Positions 1-9,214 of a DNA stretch of 57,457 bases are shown one piece after another (position 1 is the stretch's first letter; the number at the start of each line of letters is the position of its first letter). Made by a program: the position numbers and the translations under genes. The stretch spans positions 1 through 57,457 of the forward strand of contig JAPLEH010000014.1 of assembly GCA_026391455.1 (NCBI GenBank), written 5' to 3'. The DNA comes from Bacteroidota bacterium. GTDB taxonomy: Bacteria > Bacteroidota > Bacteroidia > Chitinophagales > Chitinophagaceae. The notes under the pieces are model-generated. The model was not told the DNA's origin and did no database searches. It saw nothing but the letters and a program-made list of their open reading frames with translations.

Positions 1-731
1 GGTTGTGTTTGCCAGGTGGCAGTAGCCCCTGTCCACGCGCTTTGCAGACGGCGGATGTACATGGAATTATTGGAACCTGAATTCGCATTGATTAAATCAC
101 CGTTTATCGGATTGGGATTGGAATACAGCGTGAGTTTGGCTGACAGTATTGTAGCACCGGCAGGTATCGTGCTCAGATCGAAGCGGAAACCACCCCGAAT
201 ATATATAGGTGTACCACCCACCGTCCAAGCACCTGCATCCAGATCCACATCTAATGAGGAAGCGTTGGCAGAACCCAGCAGTGCAAAATTCAATTCATTG
301 GGATTGGTTGCTGGCTGAAGGGTAATGGTTTGCTGGGGGGAAGCGGTAACTGTAATGGTGGCGGTATCCACTCCGGTAAGTCCGGCGGCATCCGTTACCA
401 TCAACTGAACCAGATACGTGCCCGCTATTAAATTACTTACGGTAGTGGTGGCCGATCCGGGGTGAGTGAACACCGGTACATTCGGCCCGGAAACAGAACT
501 CCATAAGTAAGCGACAATAGCACCATTGGTGGAGGTACCGGTACCATTCATTGTAACCGTGTTTACCGGTAACTGTATGGATTTGGAAGGACCGGCATTG
601 GCCACGGGTGGTTGTTGGTTTGTTTCCAGTAATTCGTTTTCTTTCTGACAGGCGGTGAAAAAAACTGCCGCCAGCAGTATGGCAGCGAAGGATCGTATGA
701 TCCGGAAAGAGTGTTTAGGTTGGCTATACAT
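1..731 (-). CDS. PKD / DNRLRE-domain surface lipoprotein (3' part outside window)
   Basis: Open minus-strand frame starting at the ATG at 731 and running without a stop off the left edge, so only the first ~243 codons are visible. The N-terminus is a lipoprotein signal: a basic start, a hydrophobic run and a cysteine at residue 28 (FFTAC). Residues ~45-135 look like a PKD/Ig-like domain (NAGPSKSIQLP, then LVTDAAG-type ends). From ~145 the sequence resembles a DNRLRE carbohydrate-binding-type module (FRFDLSTIPAGATILSAKL, MYIRRL, TATW). It is probably an exported, outer-membrane-anchored structural or binding protein. The forward ORF at 16-318 is its shadow. The C-terminal domains are unknown. 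Confidence 0.8.
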   Translation of the reverse strand, partial: MYSQPKHSFRIIRSFAAILLAAVFFTACQKENELLETNQQPPVANAGPSKSIQLPVNTVTMNGTGTSTNGAIVAYLWSSVSGPNVPVFTHPGSATTTVSNLIAGTYLVQLMVTDAAGLTGVDTATITVTASPQQTITLQPATNPNELNFALLGSANASSLDVDLDAGAWTVGGTPIYIRGGFRFDLSTIPAGATILSAKLTLYSNPNPINGDLINANSGSNNSMYIRRLQSAWTGATATWQTQ

Positions 732-813
732 TTTATAAATCTTATTTAAACAAATATATGCGTTTTACCGGTTATATACAATGAAAACCGGGTAGAATAC
801 CTTGCCCCGGATA

Positions 814-1818
814 TTATTTCAAAAGGGGTTTGGGGAATACTTTCTTGAATAGCAAAAAGCAGGCACGAAAAAAGCCGTTGCTGTCTATTAGCAAGGCCAA
901 CCGGATACTGGAAATTTTTTGCGGCTTAAAATCAGCACCGGGAGCAAGGCGGTTTGCATATCCCCGGAATCGTTCGATAAGGAGCGCAACGGTAAGTCCC
1001 TGTCTGTTTTTGGCCGGGGTGCGTAATAACCGATGGCAAAGACCTTTGCAATAAAAATTCAGGAAGGGAACCGAATCAGCCTGTATTACATTTTTCCAGG
1101 TTTCCTTTTCCGTTCGCAAACGCTCCAAATAATTTACCAGTTGTTCGAATGCCTGCAGGTACTTGCGGTCATGCGAAATAGTAGTGGTACTCTGATGCAC
1201 GCGGAATGAAAAATGGGTTTCCGGCGAAATGACCATATAGGAAAGGCTGGTAAGCCGGAGCCATAATTCAAAATCGGCAAACAACAGATTGGGGTATGGA
1301 GGAATACCTCCAATGCGATCATAGTCCGTTGCGCGCATTACATAGCCGGTTCCCATGATATCAATGTCGGTATGCAGGGTTTTTTGCAGGAGTTCTTCCG
1401 GCTGCAACAGATTTGGCATGGGTTTGCAGGCCCGAAACGCATTGCCATCTTTATCAATGTAGCTGAAATGGGTATGAAACAAAGATGCGGTGGGATGGTT
1501 TTGTATCAACCTGTCGATCACGGAAAGAAAATCAGGATCGAGTACATCATCATGCCCTATTAATGTGATATACTCGTTTTTTGATACACCCTTAATTCGA
1601 CCCCAGTTTTCTTCGATGGTCAGATCGTTGTCCGATTTGTAAATGATGATTCGTTGATCCTGCAGTGATTCGAGCCATTCCCGGCTGCCATCGGTGCTGT
1701 TGTTGTCCAACACGATCAGGTTGAAACCGGTATACGTTTGGGAAAGGATACTGTTTACACATACCCGCAAATATTGCCCCCCGTTGCGAACGGGTAAAAT
1801 AATACTGAACTGATTCAT
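814..1818 (-). CDS. Family 2 glycosyltransferase
   Basis: 334-residue GT-A fold glycosyltransferase. The N-terminus has the typical GT2 opening (FSIILPVRNGGQYLRVCVNS), LDNNSTDGS for nucleotide-sugar binding, and the GHDDVLDPDFL aspartate motif for metal and diphosphate around residue 90. No membrane segment is evident, so it should act on the cytoplasmic face. It is the last gene of a three-gene minus-strand operon and overlaps the previous gene by 4 bp (ATGA), which implies translational coupling. The likely role is transfer of a sugar during capsule, exopolysaccharide or glycoprotein assembly. Donor and acceptor cannot be read from sequence. Confidence 0.88.
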   Translation of the reverse strand: MNQFSIILPVRNGGQYLRVCVNSILSQTYTGFNLIVLDNNSTDGSREWLESLQDQRIIIYKSDNDLTIEENWGRIKGVSKNEYITLIGHDDVLDPDFLSVIDRLIQNHPTASLFHTHFSYIDKDGNAFRACKPMPNLLQPEELLQKTLHTDIDIMGTGYVMRATDYDRIGGIPPYPNLLFADFELWLRLTSLSYMVISPETHFSFRVHQSTTTISHDRKYLQAFEQLVNYLERLRTEKETWKNVIQADSVPFLNFYCKGLCHRLLRTPAKNRQGLTVALLIERFRGYANRLAPGADFKPQKISSIRLALLIDSNGFFRACFLLFKKVFPKPLLK

Positions 1819-2852
1819 GCAGGTTTATCCTTCCCTTTAAATTGTTTTTTCAACCACACCAGAAACCGGTGAATACCCGGAGATTTTTTCTTTAAAAAGT
1901 ATTTGAACCGGTATCGCTTTACATAATCCAGCGCAAATACTTCTTTTTCTGCATCCCGCAGGCTTTTATCTTCTATCCCGGATTTAATATAATAGTGATG
2001 CAAAAATGCCATATGTTCCACCATCCATAGTGCAGTGAAGCGGTACACATCATCTTTCACTTCATCCCATGGTAAACGCGGGGCTATTTTACTTTCCAGG
2101 TAAGCGGGAAACTGCCGGCCGGTAACCGCGATCTGTTCGTTTTGCTTTCGTCCAAAATTTTCATTGTGCAATGTCTGGCATCCGATTGATTTATTAATGA
2201 TCACACATCCGGAATGTGATGCCATTACACTCATATAGGCATAATCGCCGAGAAAGGGTGTTCCGTATTCCGGTACGCCCCCCATTTCAATCAATACAGA
2301 TCGCCTGATGATAGTGGTTGACCAGAGATAGTGGGGAAAAATTCCAAAATTGAACAGGTGTTTGATAAATTCCTTTGATCCGTACGCTTTTTTATAACCA
2401 ACATCATGTACACCGGAAAGACAGGAATTCGTACCCACTTTCATATTGTATAATCCTGCCACTTCATGATGGAGACAGTACCAGTCGCACCCACCCATAT
2501 ACACACCATAACCGGGAAATTCCTGTTGCAGATCAAAAAGCGTTTTCAGCATGTCGGGATAAACGGGATCGTCGTCCGCTATCATGACAATGTATTCGCC
2601 GGTGGCGCGTTCCAGGCTTTTGTTGAAACTCTTTTTCATGCCCAGGTTGGCCCCATTGGAAAAATAACGAAAACGGGGATCATTCATCCCTTCTACGGCT
2701 GCCCGTCCCGATTCTTCGGTATCATTATCCGATACAATGACTTCAAAATCCTGAAGGGTTTGATTCAACACACTGTGTAAGGTGTCGCGGAGAAAATCCG
2801 GCCGTTTGAAGGTGGAGAAACAAAAACTCGCAAAAGGTTTGGACATATCCAT
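1815..2852 (-). CDS. Family 2 glycosyltransferase
   Basis: 345-residue GT2 enzyme. It shows the N-terminal FSTFKRPDFLRDTLHSVLNQ strand-helix, VSDNDTEESG, and an IADDDPVYPDM acidic metal-binding motif near residue 95. The C-terminal third is basic (KKKSPGIHRFLVWLKKQFKG), which may sit against the membrane. The start codon shares its A with the stop of the upstream gene (TAATG), and the end overlaps the next glycosyltransferase, so all three are co-transcribed. It probably works in the same surface glycan pathway as its neighbours. An alternative start is Met3. Confidence 0.87.
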   Translation of the reverse strand: MDMSKPFASFCFSTFKRPDFLRDTLHSVLNQTLQDFEVIVSDNDTEESGRAAVEGMNDPRFRYFSNGANLGMKKSFNKSLERATGEYIVMIADDDPVYPDMLKTLFDLQQEFPGYGVYMGGCDWYCLHHEVAGLYNMKVGTNSCLSGVHDVGYKKAYGSKEFIKHLFNFGIFPHYLWSTTIIRRSVLIEMGGVPEYGTPFLGDYAYMSVMASHSGCVIINKSIGCQTLHNENFGRKQNEQIAVTGRQFPAYLESKIAPRLPWDEVKDDVYRFTALWMVEHMAFLHHYYIKSGIEDKSLRDAEKEVFALDYVKRYRFKYFLKKKSPGIHRFLVWLKKQFKGKDKPA

Positions 2853-3589
2853 TATTTAGCCCGTTTCAAATATCCGTGTGGTGCGACACCAATGAGCAGC
2901 TTATTATCAATACTATGATCAATCGTAAACTGAGGGTTCGATTTTAAAAATTCATGCACGGCGGTTTTGGGATTATCGCCCACGCCCCAGGCTCTTTTTT
3001 GTGTAAAATAGCCTTCCGGCAGGTCTTCCACGATGGTATCAAAAACCACGATGTAGGAACCGGGTGTTACAAACGGTGCATACATGTTCAGTTCCTGAAA
3101 TACATGCTCATGCGTATGATTGGAGTCCAGGCAAACCAATACGGTTTCTTTTCCTTCGGCTTCTTTTTTTACCAGTTCCACTATATCTGCACTCACTGAA
3201 GAACCTTCAATCATTTTAATGCGGCGAAACATGGGATGTTTTTCTATTTCAGCCCGGTTGTGCGCGCGAATATCAATATCAATACCGAGTACTTCACCCT
3301 TACCGATCAATTCCATTATGGATGCATAATAGATTAATGAGCCGCCGTGTGCAATACCCGTTTCTATGATCAGATCTGGCTTTAATTCCCAGATGATTTC
3401 CTGCATGGCGATCATATCCTGCGGGTATTGAATGATGGGCCTGCCCATCCAGGAGAAATTGTAGGAGTAATGGCTGGAATGCGAAGCCACATTAAAAGAG
3501 GCGGCTGCTTGCTGTAGTGCCTCATTGGTACCATTTTGCGCTATACGCTGGTTTCTTTCTTCAATAAAAGATTGAATCGGATCACTCAT
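2852..3589 (-). CDS. CmcI-like (cephalosporin hydroxylase family) SAM-binding protein
   Basis: About 245 residues from the ATG at 3589 (MSDPIQSF). An upstream in-frame ATG at 3694 would add 35 basic residues of poor quality, so the shorter form is preferred. The Rossmann-like core shows IIETGIAHGGSLIYYASIM (SAM loop), VLGIDIDIR, and VCLDSNHTHEHV, typical of the CmcI/cephalosporin hydroxylase family. Members in glycan loci are usually taken to be O-methyltransferases rather than hydroxylases. It is the first gene of the operon with two GT2 enzymes, so a role in modifying (methylating) the glycan is a reasonable inference. Confidence 0.78.
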   Translation of the reverse strand: MSDPIQSFIEERNQRIAQNGTNEALQQAAASFNVASHSSHYSYNFSWMGRPIIQYPQDMIAMQEIIWELKPDLIIETGIAHGGSLIYYASIMELIGKGEVLGIDIDIRAHNRAEIEKHPMFRRIKMIEGSSVSADIVELVKKEAEGKETVLVCLDSNHTHEHVFQELNMYAPFVTPGSYIVVFDTIVEDLPEGYFTQKRAWGVGDNPKTAVHEFLKSNPQFTIDHSIDNKLLIGVAPHGYLKRAK

Positions 3590-3694
3590 GCTGGATTGTT
3601 TTAAATATTGTCTTCGTTTACTTTTCCATTTATTTTTTCCTGTCAGCAAACCCGTGAAAAAGGGAAAATTTGCAGTCCGGCTGGTAAAGGACAC

Positions 3695-4068
3695 CTATCT
3701 AAGCCAGGTTTCCTTGTCCGCTTTAAAGCCCTTTCTTTACGGGATTTGCAAAAGTAAGGAATTTGGAGCGTGGGCATGTTGACCTTACCTGCCGAAAATA
3801 GAGTACCCCGATGCAGATCATTTCTTCCATCCCTGGTATCTGTCTTCCCTTATTTATCTTGCGTATGATTCCGGATCGGCACTCACCCAAAATTTCAGCA
3901 ACGCTTTTCTGTTTTTAACATAGCAGTATGCAAGCAGCCCCGGTAGATGATGCTTTGGCATACAATACATTTTGCCTTTTTATGAAAAAATGTTAGTTTC
4001 AAATAATCGAATATAATATATATATTAAAAACGCCAAATATAAAATCCGGTCATGTTACACCCTGTTA
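3695..4068. other. Intergenic region, 374 bp, no gene seen
   Basis: Divergent region between the glycan operon (leftward) and the propeller kinase (rightward). No ORF or RNA gene is supported. It becomes strongly AT-rich from 3980 to 4045. The only recognisable element is a possible promoter close to the kinase gene, listed separately. Confidence 0.6.
3972..4001 (+). promoter_or_regulatory. Possible Bacteroidota promoter of the propeller kinase
   Basis: TTG at 3972-3974, a 19-nt spacer, then TAGTTTCA at 3994-4001. This fits the TTG-N19-TAnnTTTG pattern with two mismatches at the end of the -7 box. Predicted transcription start is near 4008, ahead of an AT-rich leader. Confidence 0.35.
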
Positions 4069-6918
4069 ATGGTTGTGTCTGCCTTTTTATGTTGCCAGGG
4101 TCACGCGCAGGAATATAATTATGTTCACTACGACACCAAAGATGGGCTGGCGGGAAACACCGTATACTGTATCACCGAAGATAAAAAAGGCTACCTCTGG
4201 TTCGCCACAGAGAACGGTGTCAGCCGTTTTGATGGTAAAAACTTTACCAATTTCACCACCGATGACGGTCTCACCGACAATGAAGTATTGAGTATTGCTG
4301 CCGATTCAAAGGGCCGGGTATGGATGATGCCTTTCAATAAAACGCTTTGTTACTATAAAGATAGTAAAGTCATTAATCTCACGAATGACTCTTCCATGAA
4401 AAAAATAAATTTCACTGAATATATCAATCCGATCGGTGAAAATAAAAAGGGCGACTATTTCTTCATGACCAGTAAACTGGTATTTTGCTATACTACCCGC
4501 GGAGAGATTGAAATCAAAGCTGATTATAAAAAATTAGCGGAAAAATATCAAATTAATGCGGGAGACTTTTATGTTATATCCAGCCGATATAGTCCGGATC
4601 TTGAACTGGCCATATATAATAAAAACAAAGTCTTTATCGACCGCGGAAACGGTTTTGAATTCTATAAAGCATTCAATAAGGAATTCCCAGATATGGCAAG
4701 AACCTACACAGGCAAACCCGATTATGAATTAACCAGCGCCATTTCGCCGCCATTCAGCGGCATCAATTCACTCACAACCATTAAAGGCACCAAGGATATT
4801 TTGGTCAATTCAAATGCTGGTACCTGGCGGATGGACTCAAACGGGAATATATTACCCCAGCAATATTTAAAAGGGAAAAAAACGAGTTTCGCCATCAAGG
4901 ACCGGGAGGGCAATTTATGGTTTTCCACCCTGGGAGAAGGGGTATACCGGCTGACCTCCGGTGCCATGCATACCTACAATGTCAATACGGAAGCCTTGTC
5001 TGTTACAAAATTCAGGGATGATGTATGCGCCGGATTTTCTGATGGCAGGCTGCTGCGCGTCCATGTTAAAGATTACACGACAAACTTTTTACCACCTCCA
5101 ACGGATGTCAGATCCAACTCCATGCGATTGTTTACCCTGAAAAGCGATGGAGAAAAAACCATCTATATGGGGTATGATTCACACCTGGGCAAATATAGCG
5201 GCAACAATCTTTCCATTTCTCCGGTAAGACCCATCAAATCAATAGACATCATTGACCAGCAAAATATAGTGATCTGCACCAATTTTTTTATATTCCGGAT
5301 GAACACCTCTCCACTGAAAATAGCTGACACCTTATTCAGGGAGCGGGGTACAAAAGTGTTGTACGACCGGGGCCAGTATTATTTTGGCACACTGAATGGA
5401 CTGGTCATTCTCGATTCTTCAGGTCACTTATTGCGGACAGCAGAAAAAAATCCACAACTATCCGGCCGCGTGGTGGATATGCAGATGGCGCCCGACAGAA
5501 GTGTGTGGATCGCCACTAATGATAAAGGGATAATCCATTATAAAGATGGACGGGTAATAAGCCTTATTAACTACCGTACAGGACTGAGTAGTAATGGTTG
5601 CAGATCATTGTTTCTGCAGGGGTCCTATTTATGGGCGGGAACCAATAAAGGGATCAATAAGATTGACACCCGCACCCATACCGTAGTAGCGAAGTATACG
5701 GTATCTGATGGATTGCCCTCCGACAATATCAATGGCTTGTATGTGGAAGGTCCGTTCATCTGGGTCGCCTCTTCCGGAGGGCTCACTTATTACAATGAAA
5801 AAGATATTTCAGATTCTTCCATTTGCCTGCTCGACCTGCATACGATAGAAGTGGGCGGCATGCGCATGCCAGCGGATGCCGCGCTCAACCTGGGATACCG
5901 TCAAAATAATATTTCCTTCAGTTATACCGCTATCTCCTTTAAATCATCGGGCGAAATACTGTATAAATACAAATTAAAGGGACTGGACGACGATTGGAAT
6001 GAGACCAAACTTACCTCCCTCTCCTACCCCACGTTGCCCCCGGGTCAGTATACGTTTGAGTTATATGCCATCAATAAATTTGGCAAACAAAGTGAACGAA
6101 TAACGATCTCCTTCCATATCGCCACACCATTCTGGAAAACCACCTGGTTCTGGCTGCTGATCTCGCTATCTGCCATTGCGCTGGTATCCTGGCTCATTAC
6201 GCTGCGTTTTAAAACCTTACAACGCAGAGCAAAAGAAAAGAATGACTTACACAGAAAGATCGGTGAACTCGAACAAGCGTCTATGCGGGCACAGATGAAT
6301 CCGCATTTCATTTTCAATTGCCTGAATTCCATTCAGCATTTTATTCTGAAAAAAGATATTGAAAATACCAACCGCTACATTACACAATTTGCCAGTCTTA
6401 TCCGGCAAACGCTCGACAACGCAGCGCGCACCAATATCACCATTGCTGATGAAATCAGGTACCTCACCAGCTATATGGAACTGGAGCGCATGCGTTTTCC
6501 TGATGCATTCCACTACAAGATAGAACTTGACCCCACCATTGAAACGGATTATACCTGTGTACCATCCATGGTTTTGCAACCTTTTGTAGAAAATGCTATA
6601 CGACATGGCATACGCAATAAAACGGAAGGTGTCGGCCATATCATTATCGCCATGCGCCAGAACAACAAAGGCATCCATTTCGTGGTAGAAGATAATGGTG
6701 TGGGCAGAGCCGCCGCTTCACGATTAAAGAGTGAACAGCATATCGAATACCAATCTAAAGGAATCAGCCTGGCTACCAACCGGCTTGACCTGCTCAGCAC
6801 AGACAACCCGGAAGCGATAACCACCACCATACATGATCTTACAGACAGCCATGGAACCCCATCCGGTACCCGTGTACAAATTTTCTTTCCACACTCGCTT
6901 TTAAAACAACTCAACTGA
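4069..6918 (+). CDS. Propeller-type (Reg_prop/Y_Y_Y) LytS-family sensor histidine kinase
   Basis: 949 residues from the first ATG. A signal-peptide core and cleavage site (CCQGHAQ) are followed by two-component-regulator propeller repeats (DGLAGNTVYCITEDKKGYLWFA and similar) to ~600. Then come a Y_Y_Y domain (~620-685), one membrane helix (~690-712), a coiled coil and a LytS-type His_kinase domain with phospho-acceptor His746 in QMNPHFIFNCLNSI and an N-box VENAIRHG. The periplasmic propeller should sense a ligand and the cytoplasmic part phosphorylate the regulator encoded 1 bp downstream. The ATG at 4069 gives a signal peptide without a basic n-region. The frame stays open upstream, and an ATT at 4024 would restore a normal one, so the true start is uncertain. 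Confidence 0.9.
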   Translation: MVVSAFLCCQGHAQEYNYVHYDTKDGLAGNTVYCITEDKKGYLWFATENGVSRFDGKNFTNFTTDDGLTDNEVLSIAADSKGRVWMMPFNKTLCYYKDSKVINLTNDSSMKKINFTEYINPIGENKKGDYFFMTSKLVFCYTTRGEIEIKADYKKLAEKYQINAGDFYVISSRYSPDLELAIYNKNKVFIDRGNGFEFYKAFNKEFPDMARTYTGKPDYELTSAISPPFSGINSLTTIKGTKDILVNSNAGTWRMDSNGNILPQQYLKGKKTSFAIKDREGNLWFSTLGEGVYRLTSGAMHTYNVNTEALSVTKFRDDVCAGFSDGRLLRVHVKDYTTNFLPPPTDVRSNSMRLFTLKSDGEKTIYMGYDSHLGKYSGNNLSISPVRPIKSIDIIDQQNIVICTNFFIFRMNTSPLKIADTLFRERGTKVLYDRGQYYFGTLNGLVILDSSGHLLRTAEKNPQLSGRVVDMQMAPDRSVWIATNDKGIIHYKDGRVISLINYRTGLSSNGCRSLFLQGSYLWAGTNKGINKIDTRTHTVVAKYTVSDGLPSDNINGLYVEGPFIWVASSGGLTYYNEKDISDSSICLLDLHTIEVGGMRMPADAALNLGYRQNNISFSYTAISFKSSGEILYKYKLKGLDDDWNETKLTSLSYPTLPPGQYTFELYAINKFGKQSERITISFHIATPFWKTTWFWLLISLSAIALVSWLITLRFKTLQRRAKEKNDLHRKIGELEQASMRAQMNPHFIFNCLNSIQHFILKKDIENTNRYITQFASLIRQTLDNAARTNITIADEIRYLTSYMELERMRFPDAFHYKIELDPTIETDYTCVPSMVLQPFVENAIRHGIRNKTEGVGHIIIAMRQNNKGIHFVVEDNGVGRAAASRLKSEQHIEYQSKGISLATNRLDLLSTDNPEAITTTIHDLTDSHGTPSGTRVQIFFPHSLLKQLN

Positions 6919-6919
6919 T

Positions 6920-7666
6920 ATGATTAATGCGGTAATAATTGACGATGAGCAAAATAATATTGAGGGGCTGCAGAGTCTTCTCGGGCAGTTTTGCCCGAGT
7001 GTTACTATTTGCGGCACTGCCACCAATGCCAAAGATGGTATTACCTGTATTAAAGAAGAATCTCCGCAGCTTGTATTTCTGGATATAGAAATGCCCTTTG
7101 GTAATGCCTTTACCCTGCTGGAGAAACTGATGCCCGTCGATTTTGAAGTGATCTTTGTAACTGCCTTTGAACAATATGCGCTGAAAGCTATCAAATATGT
7201 GGCACTCGACTATATACTGAAACCGGTAAATATTGATGAACTGCGTGCAGCGGTTGAAAAAATGATAAAAAAAGTAAAGGAAAGGGACTATAACCGGCAG
7301 ATTGCTGCCCTGATTGAAAACCTGAAGCCTGATAATAAGCATATTCAAAAGATCGGATTACATACCCTCGATGGCATTCAATTTGAAGATATGAATAAGA
7401 TCATCCGTATGGAAGCAGAGGGCCGGTATACGAAGGTCTTTTTCCAAAACAAAACCCATTTGATCGCATGCAGGCAGATCAAGGATTTTGAAGATATGCT
7501 TCCTGACACTATTTTCTTCAGAATACATAACTCACATATCATCAATATCAACTTCCTTAAGAAATATTTTAAAGGAAGGGGTGGTTATGTAGAAATGAGT
7601 GATGGCACCACCCTGCAGGTATCCACCCGGAAAAAAGACCTGTTTCTGGAGAAATTCATTCATTGA
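6920..7666 (+). CDS. LytTR-family response regulator
   Basis: 248 residues, starting 1 bp after the kinase stop and so co-transcribed with it. The receiver domain (1-~120) has the acidic pair D8/D9, phospho-acceptor Asp55 in LVFLDIEMP, and the switch lysine in DYILKPVN. The C-terminal LytTR DNA-binding domain (~145-245) includes IIRMEAEGRYTKVFF, FRIHNSHIININFLKKY and a final basic strand. It is the output partner of the propeller LytS kinase. The target is unknown, but the secreted protein gene 124 bp downstream is the nearest candidate. Confidence 0.93.
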   Translation: MINAVIIDDEQNNIEGLQSLLGQFCPSVTICGTATNAKDGITCIKEESPQLVFLDIEMPFGNAFTLLEKLMPVDFEVIFVTAFEQYALKAIKYVALDYILKPVNIDELRAAVEKMIKKVKERDYNRQIAALIENLKPDNKHIQKIGLHTLDGIQFEDMNKIIRMEAEGRYTKVFFQNKTHLIACRQIKDFEDMLPDTIFFRIHNSHIININFLKKYFKGRGGYVEMSDGTTLQVSTRKKDLFLEKFIH

Positions 7667-7790
7667 TCTGCACACTTATTACCCTATTTCGCATACTCAT
7701 AAGGAAAACAGCACAGATATAACATGTGATAGCCACCGGAATTTTTAGCGGGTTAATTTAGGTTATTGTTTAACCCTAAAACTTTAAGTC

Positions 7791-9113
7791 ATGCTAAAAA
7801 CAAAATGCTTCCTTCCGGCTATTTGCCTGGTTTTTCTCACAGTAAATGTATCGTCAGTTTCTGCCCAGGGATGGGTGGGCAATGGTGGAACGAATTTAAC
7901 CGCCGTGAATTCCTCCCTTGGCACCACTCCGTTATCAATTGGTATTGGTACCAGTACACCCACTGCTCAATTGCATACCACGGGAACCCTCCGGTTTGAT
8001 AACCTGACCAATGCCAATGCACAAAACCGGGTGCTGGTAACCGATGCAACCGGTAATGTATTCTGGAGAGATGCCTCTTCCATTGGCACTACCAATGCCT
8101 GGCTGCTGACTGGCAACGCAGGTACTAATGCCGCCAATTTTTTAGGCACTACTGATGCACAAAGCCTGTCCTTTCGCACCAACAACACCCAGCGAATGAC
8201 CATACTTGCCAACAATGGTTTTGTAGGCATTGGTGTGCCAAACCCGCAGGTACGTTTGCATGTATCCGACAACCCCGGTGGCATGACAGGATTTCCTTAT
8301 GAAACAGCCGTGATAGAAAGAGGCGGCGATACCAAACTGGGTGTATATTGTTCCAATCCCAACCCCGTTGGTGCCACAGGGGGCGGTGCTTCCGTGGCAC
8401 TGGGTTACACCAATTATTTAAATAACAACAACCGCTACCAGGGGTATGAAATGCAATTGGGTGCTATCAGCAACAGCAGCTATTTTCTCCGTTTCAATTC
8501 TATTGAAAGAACGAATACAGGGCTTGTTACAACTTCCTTATCGAATGTAATGGTAATGGATAATAATGGCAATGTGGGCATCAACCTCGGCCCGGCTACC
8601 GGCACGCCCAATATGCCAGCGGCAAGACTACATACGGTTGGCCAGGTACGTCATCAGGGATTACCCGCAGGTGCCGGTAATATTATTGTGATCGATGCAA
8701 ATGGTGACCTCCGGATCTCTTCCGCCACCTCCGGCAGAGAATCTTCCGTAGACTTACAATCGCTTAAGAAGGAGATCGCAGCATTGAGAAAAGAAATCGA
8801 AACGTTGAAAGGTCAGCAGGTTGCGACCGGAAAGCCTGCAACTCCGGAAACTGAAAAAGGCATGTTGTTTCAAAACACACCCAACCCTTTCAGCAAAAAC
8901 ACTTCTATCCGGTATGCTGTTCCTGCCGGATCGCAAAACATCCGCATTATCGTATCCAGTCTGCAGGGCGTGGTACTAAAAGATTATGAAGTCATCAATA
9001 CAGCAGGTTATGTAGAAGTAGAAGCCAACGAACTGGCTTCTGGTACCTATATCTACTCGCTTTATTCAAACGGGAAATTATTGGATTCCAAAAAAATGGT
9101 ATTGACGCATTAA
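7791..9113 (+). CDS. T9SS type A sorting-domain exported protein
   Basis: 440 residues with an N-terminal signal peptide ending near VSAQ. The middle contains fibre-like repeats of the form IGIGTSTPTAQLHTTG and VGIGVPNPQVRLHV, as seen in Bacteroidota tail-fibre-like surface proteins. A coiled coil (~320-345, QSLKKEIAALRKEIETLK) precedes a C-terminal type IX secretion sorting domain: FQNTPNPFSKNTSIRYAVP opening, SGTYIYSLYSNGKLLDSKKM ending. It is therefore predicted to cross the outer membrane by T9SS and be attached or released. It lies downstream of the LytS/LytTR pair, which may regulate it. Ligand or function unknown. Confidence 0.85.
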   Translation: MLKTKCFLPAICLVFLTVNVSSVSAQGWVGNGGTNLTAVNSSLGTTPLSIGIGTSTPTAQLHTTGTLRFDNLTNANAQNRVLVTDATGNVFWRDASSIGTTNAWLLTGNAGTNAANFLGTTDAQSLSFRTNNTQRMTILANNGFVGIGVPNPQVRLHVSDNPGGMTGFPYETAVIERGGDTKLGVYCSNPNPVGATGGGASVALGYTNYLNNNNRYQGYEMQLGAISNSSYFLRFNSIERTNTGLVTTSLSNVMVMDNNGNVGINLGPATGTPNMPAARLHTVGQVRHQGLPAGAGNIIVIDANGDLRISSATSGRESSVDLQSLKKEIAALRKEIETLKGQQVATGKPATPETEKGMLFQNTPNPFSKNTSIRYAVPAGSQNIRIIVSSLQGVVLKDYEVINTAGYVEVEANELASGTYIYSLYSNGKLLDSKKMVLTH

Positions 9114-9136
9114 TTTCCTTATGATACTATTCAAAA

Positions 9137-9178
9137 AAATGTCGTGTGCCTGAGTATCAAATCAGGCACACGACATTT
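9137..9178. terminator. Bidirectional hairpin terminator
   Basis: Perfect 17-bp stem (9137-9153 with 9162-9178) and an 8-nt loop between two convergent genes. On the minus strand the hairpin is followed by a T run, so it should end the mqnA transcript. On the plus strand it lies 24 bp after the T9SS protein. Confidence 0.85.
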
Positions 9179-9214
9179 CAATTTAATGGACAGGCAAAGG
9201 AATTATCGGCTGTT

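Noticed and set aside
16-318. Forward 100-residue ORF at the left edge
   Set aside because: It runs opposite to a long open minus-strand frame with a lipoprotein signal and PKD/DNRLRE features, so it is a shadow.
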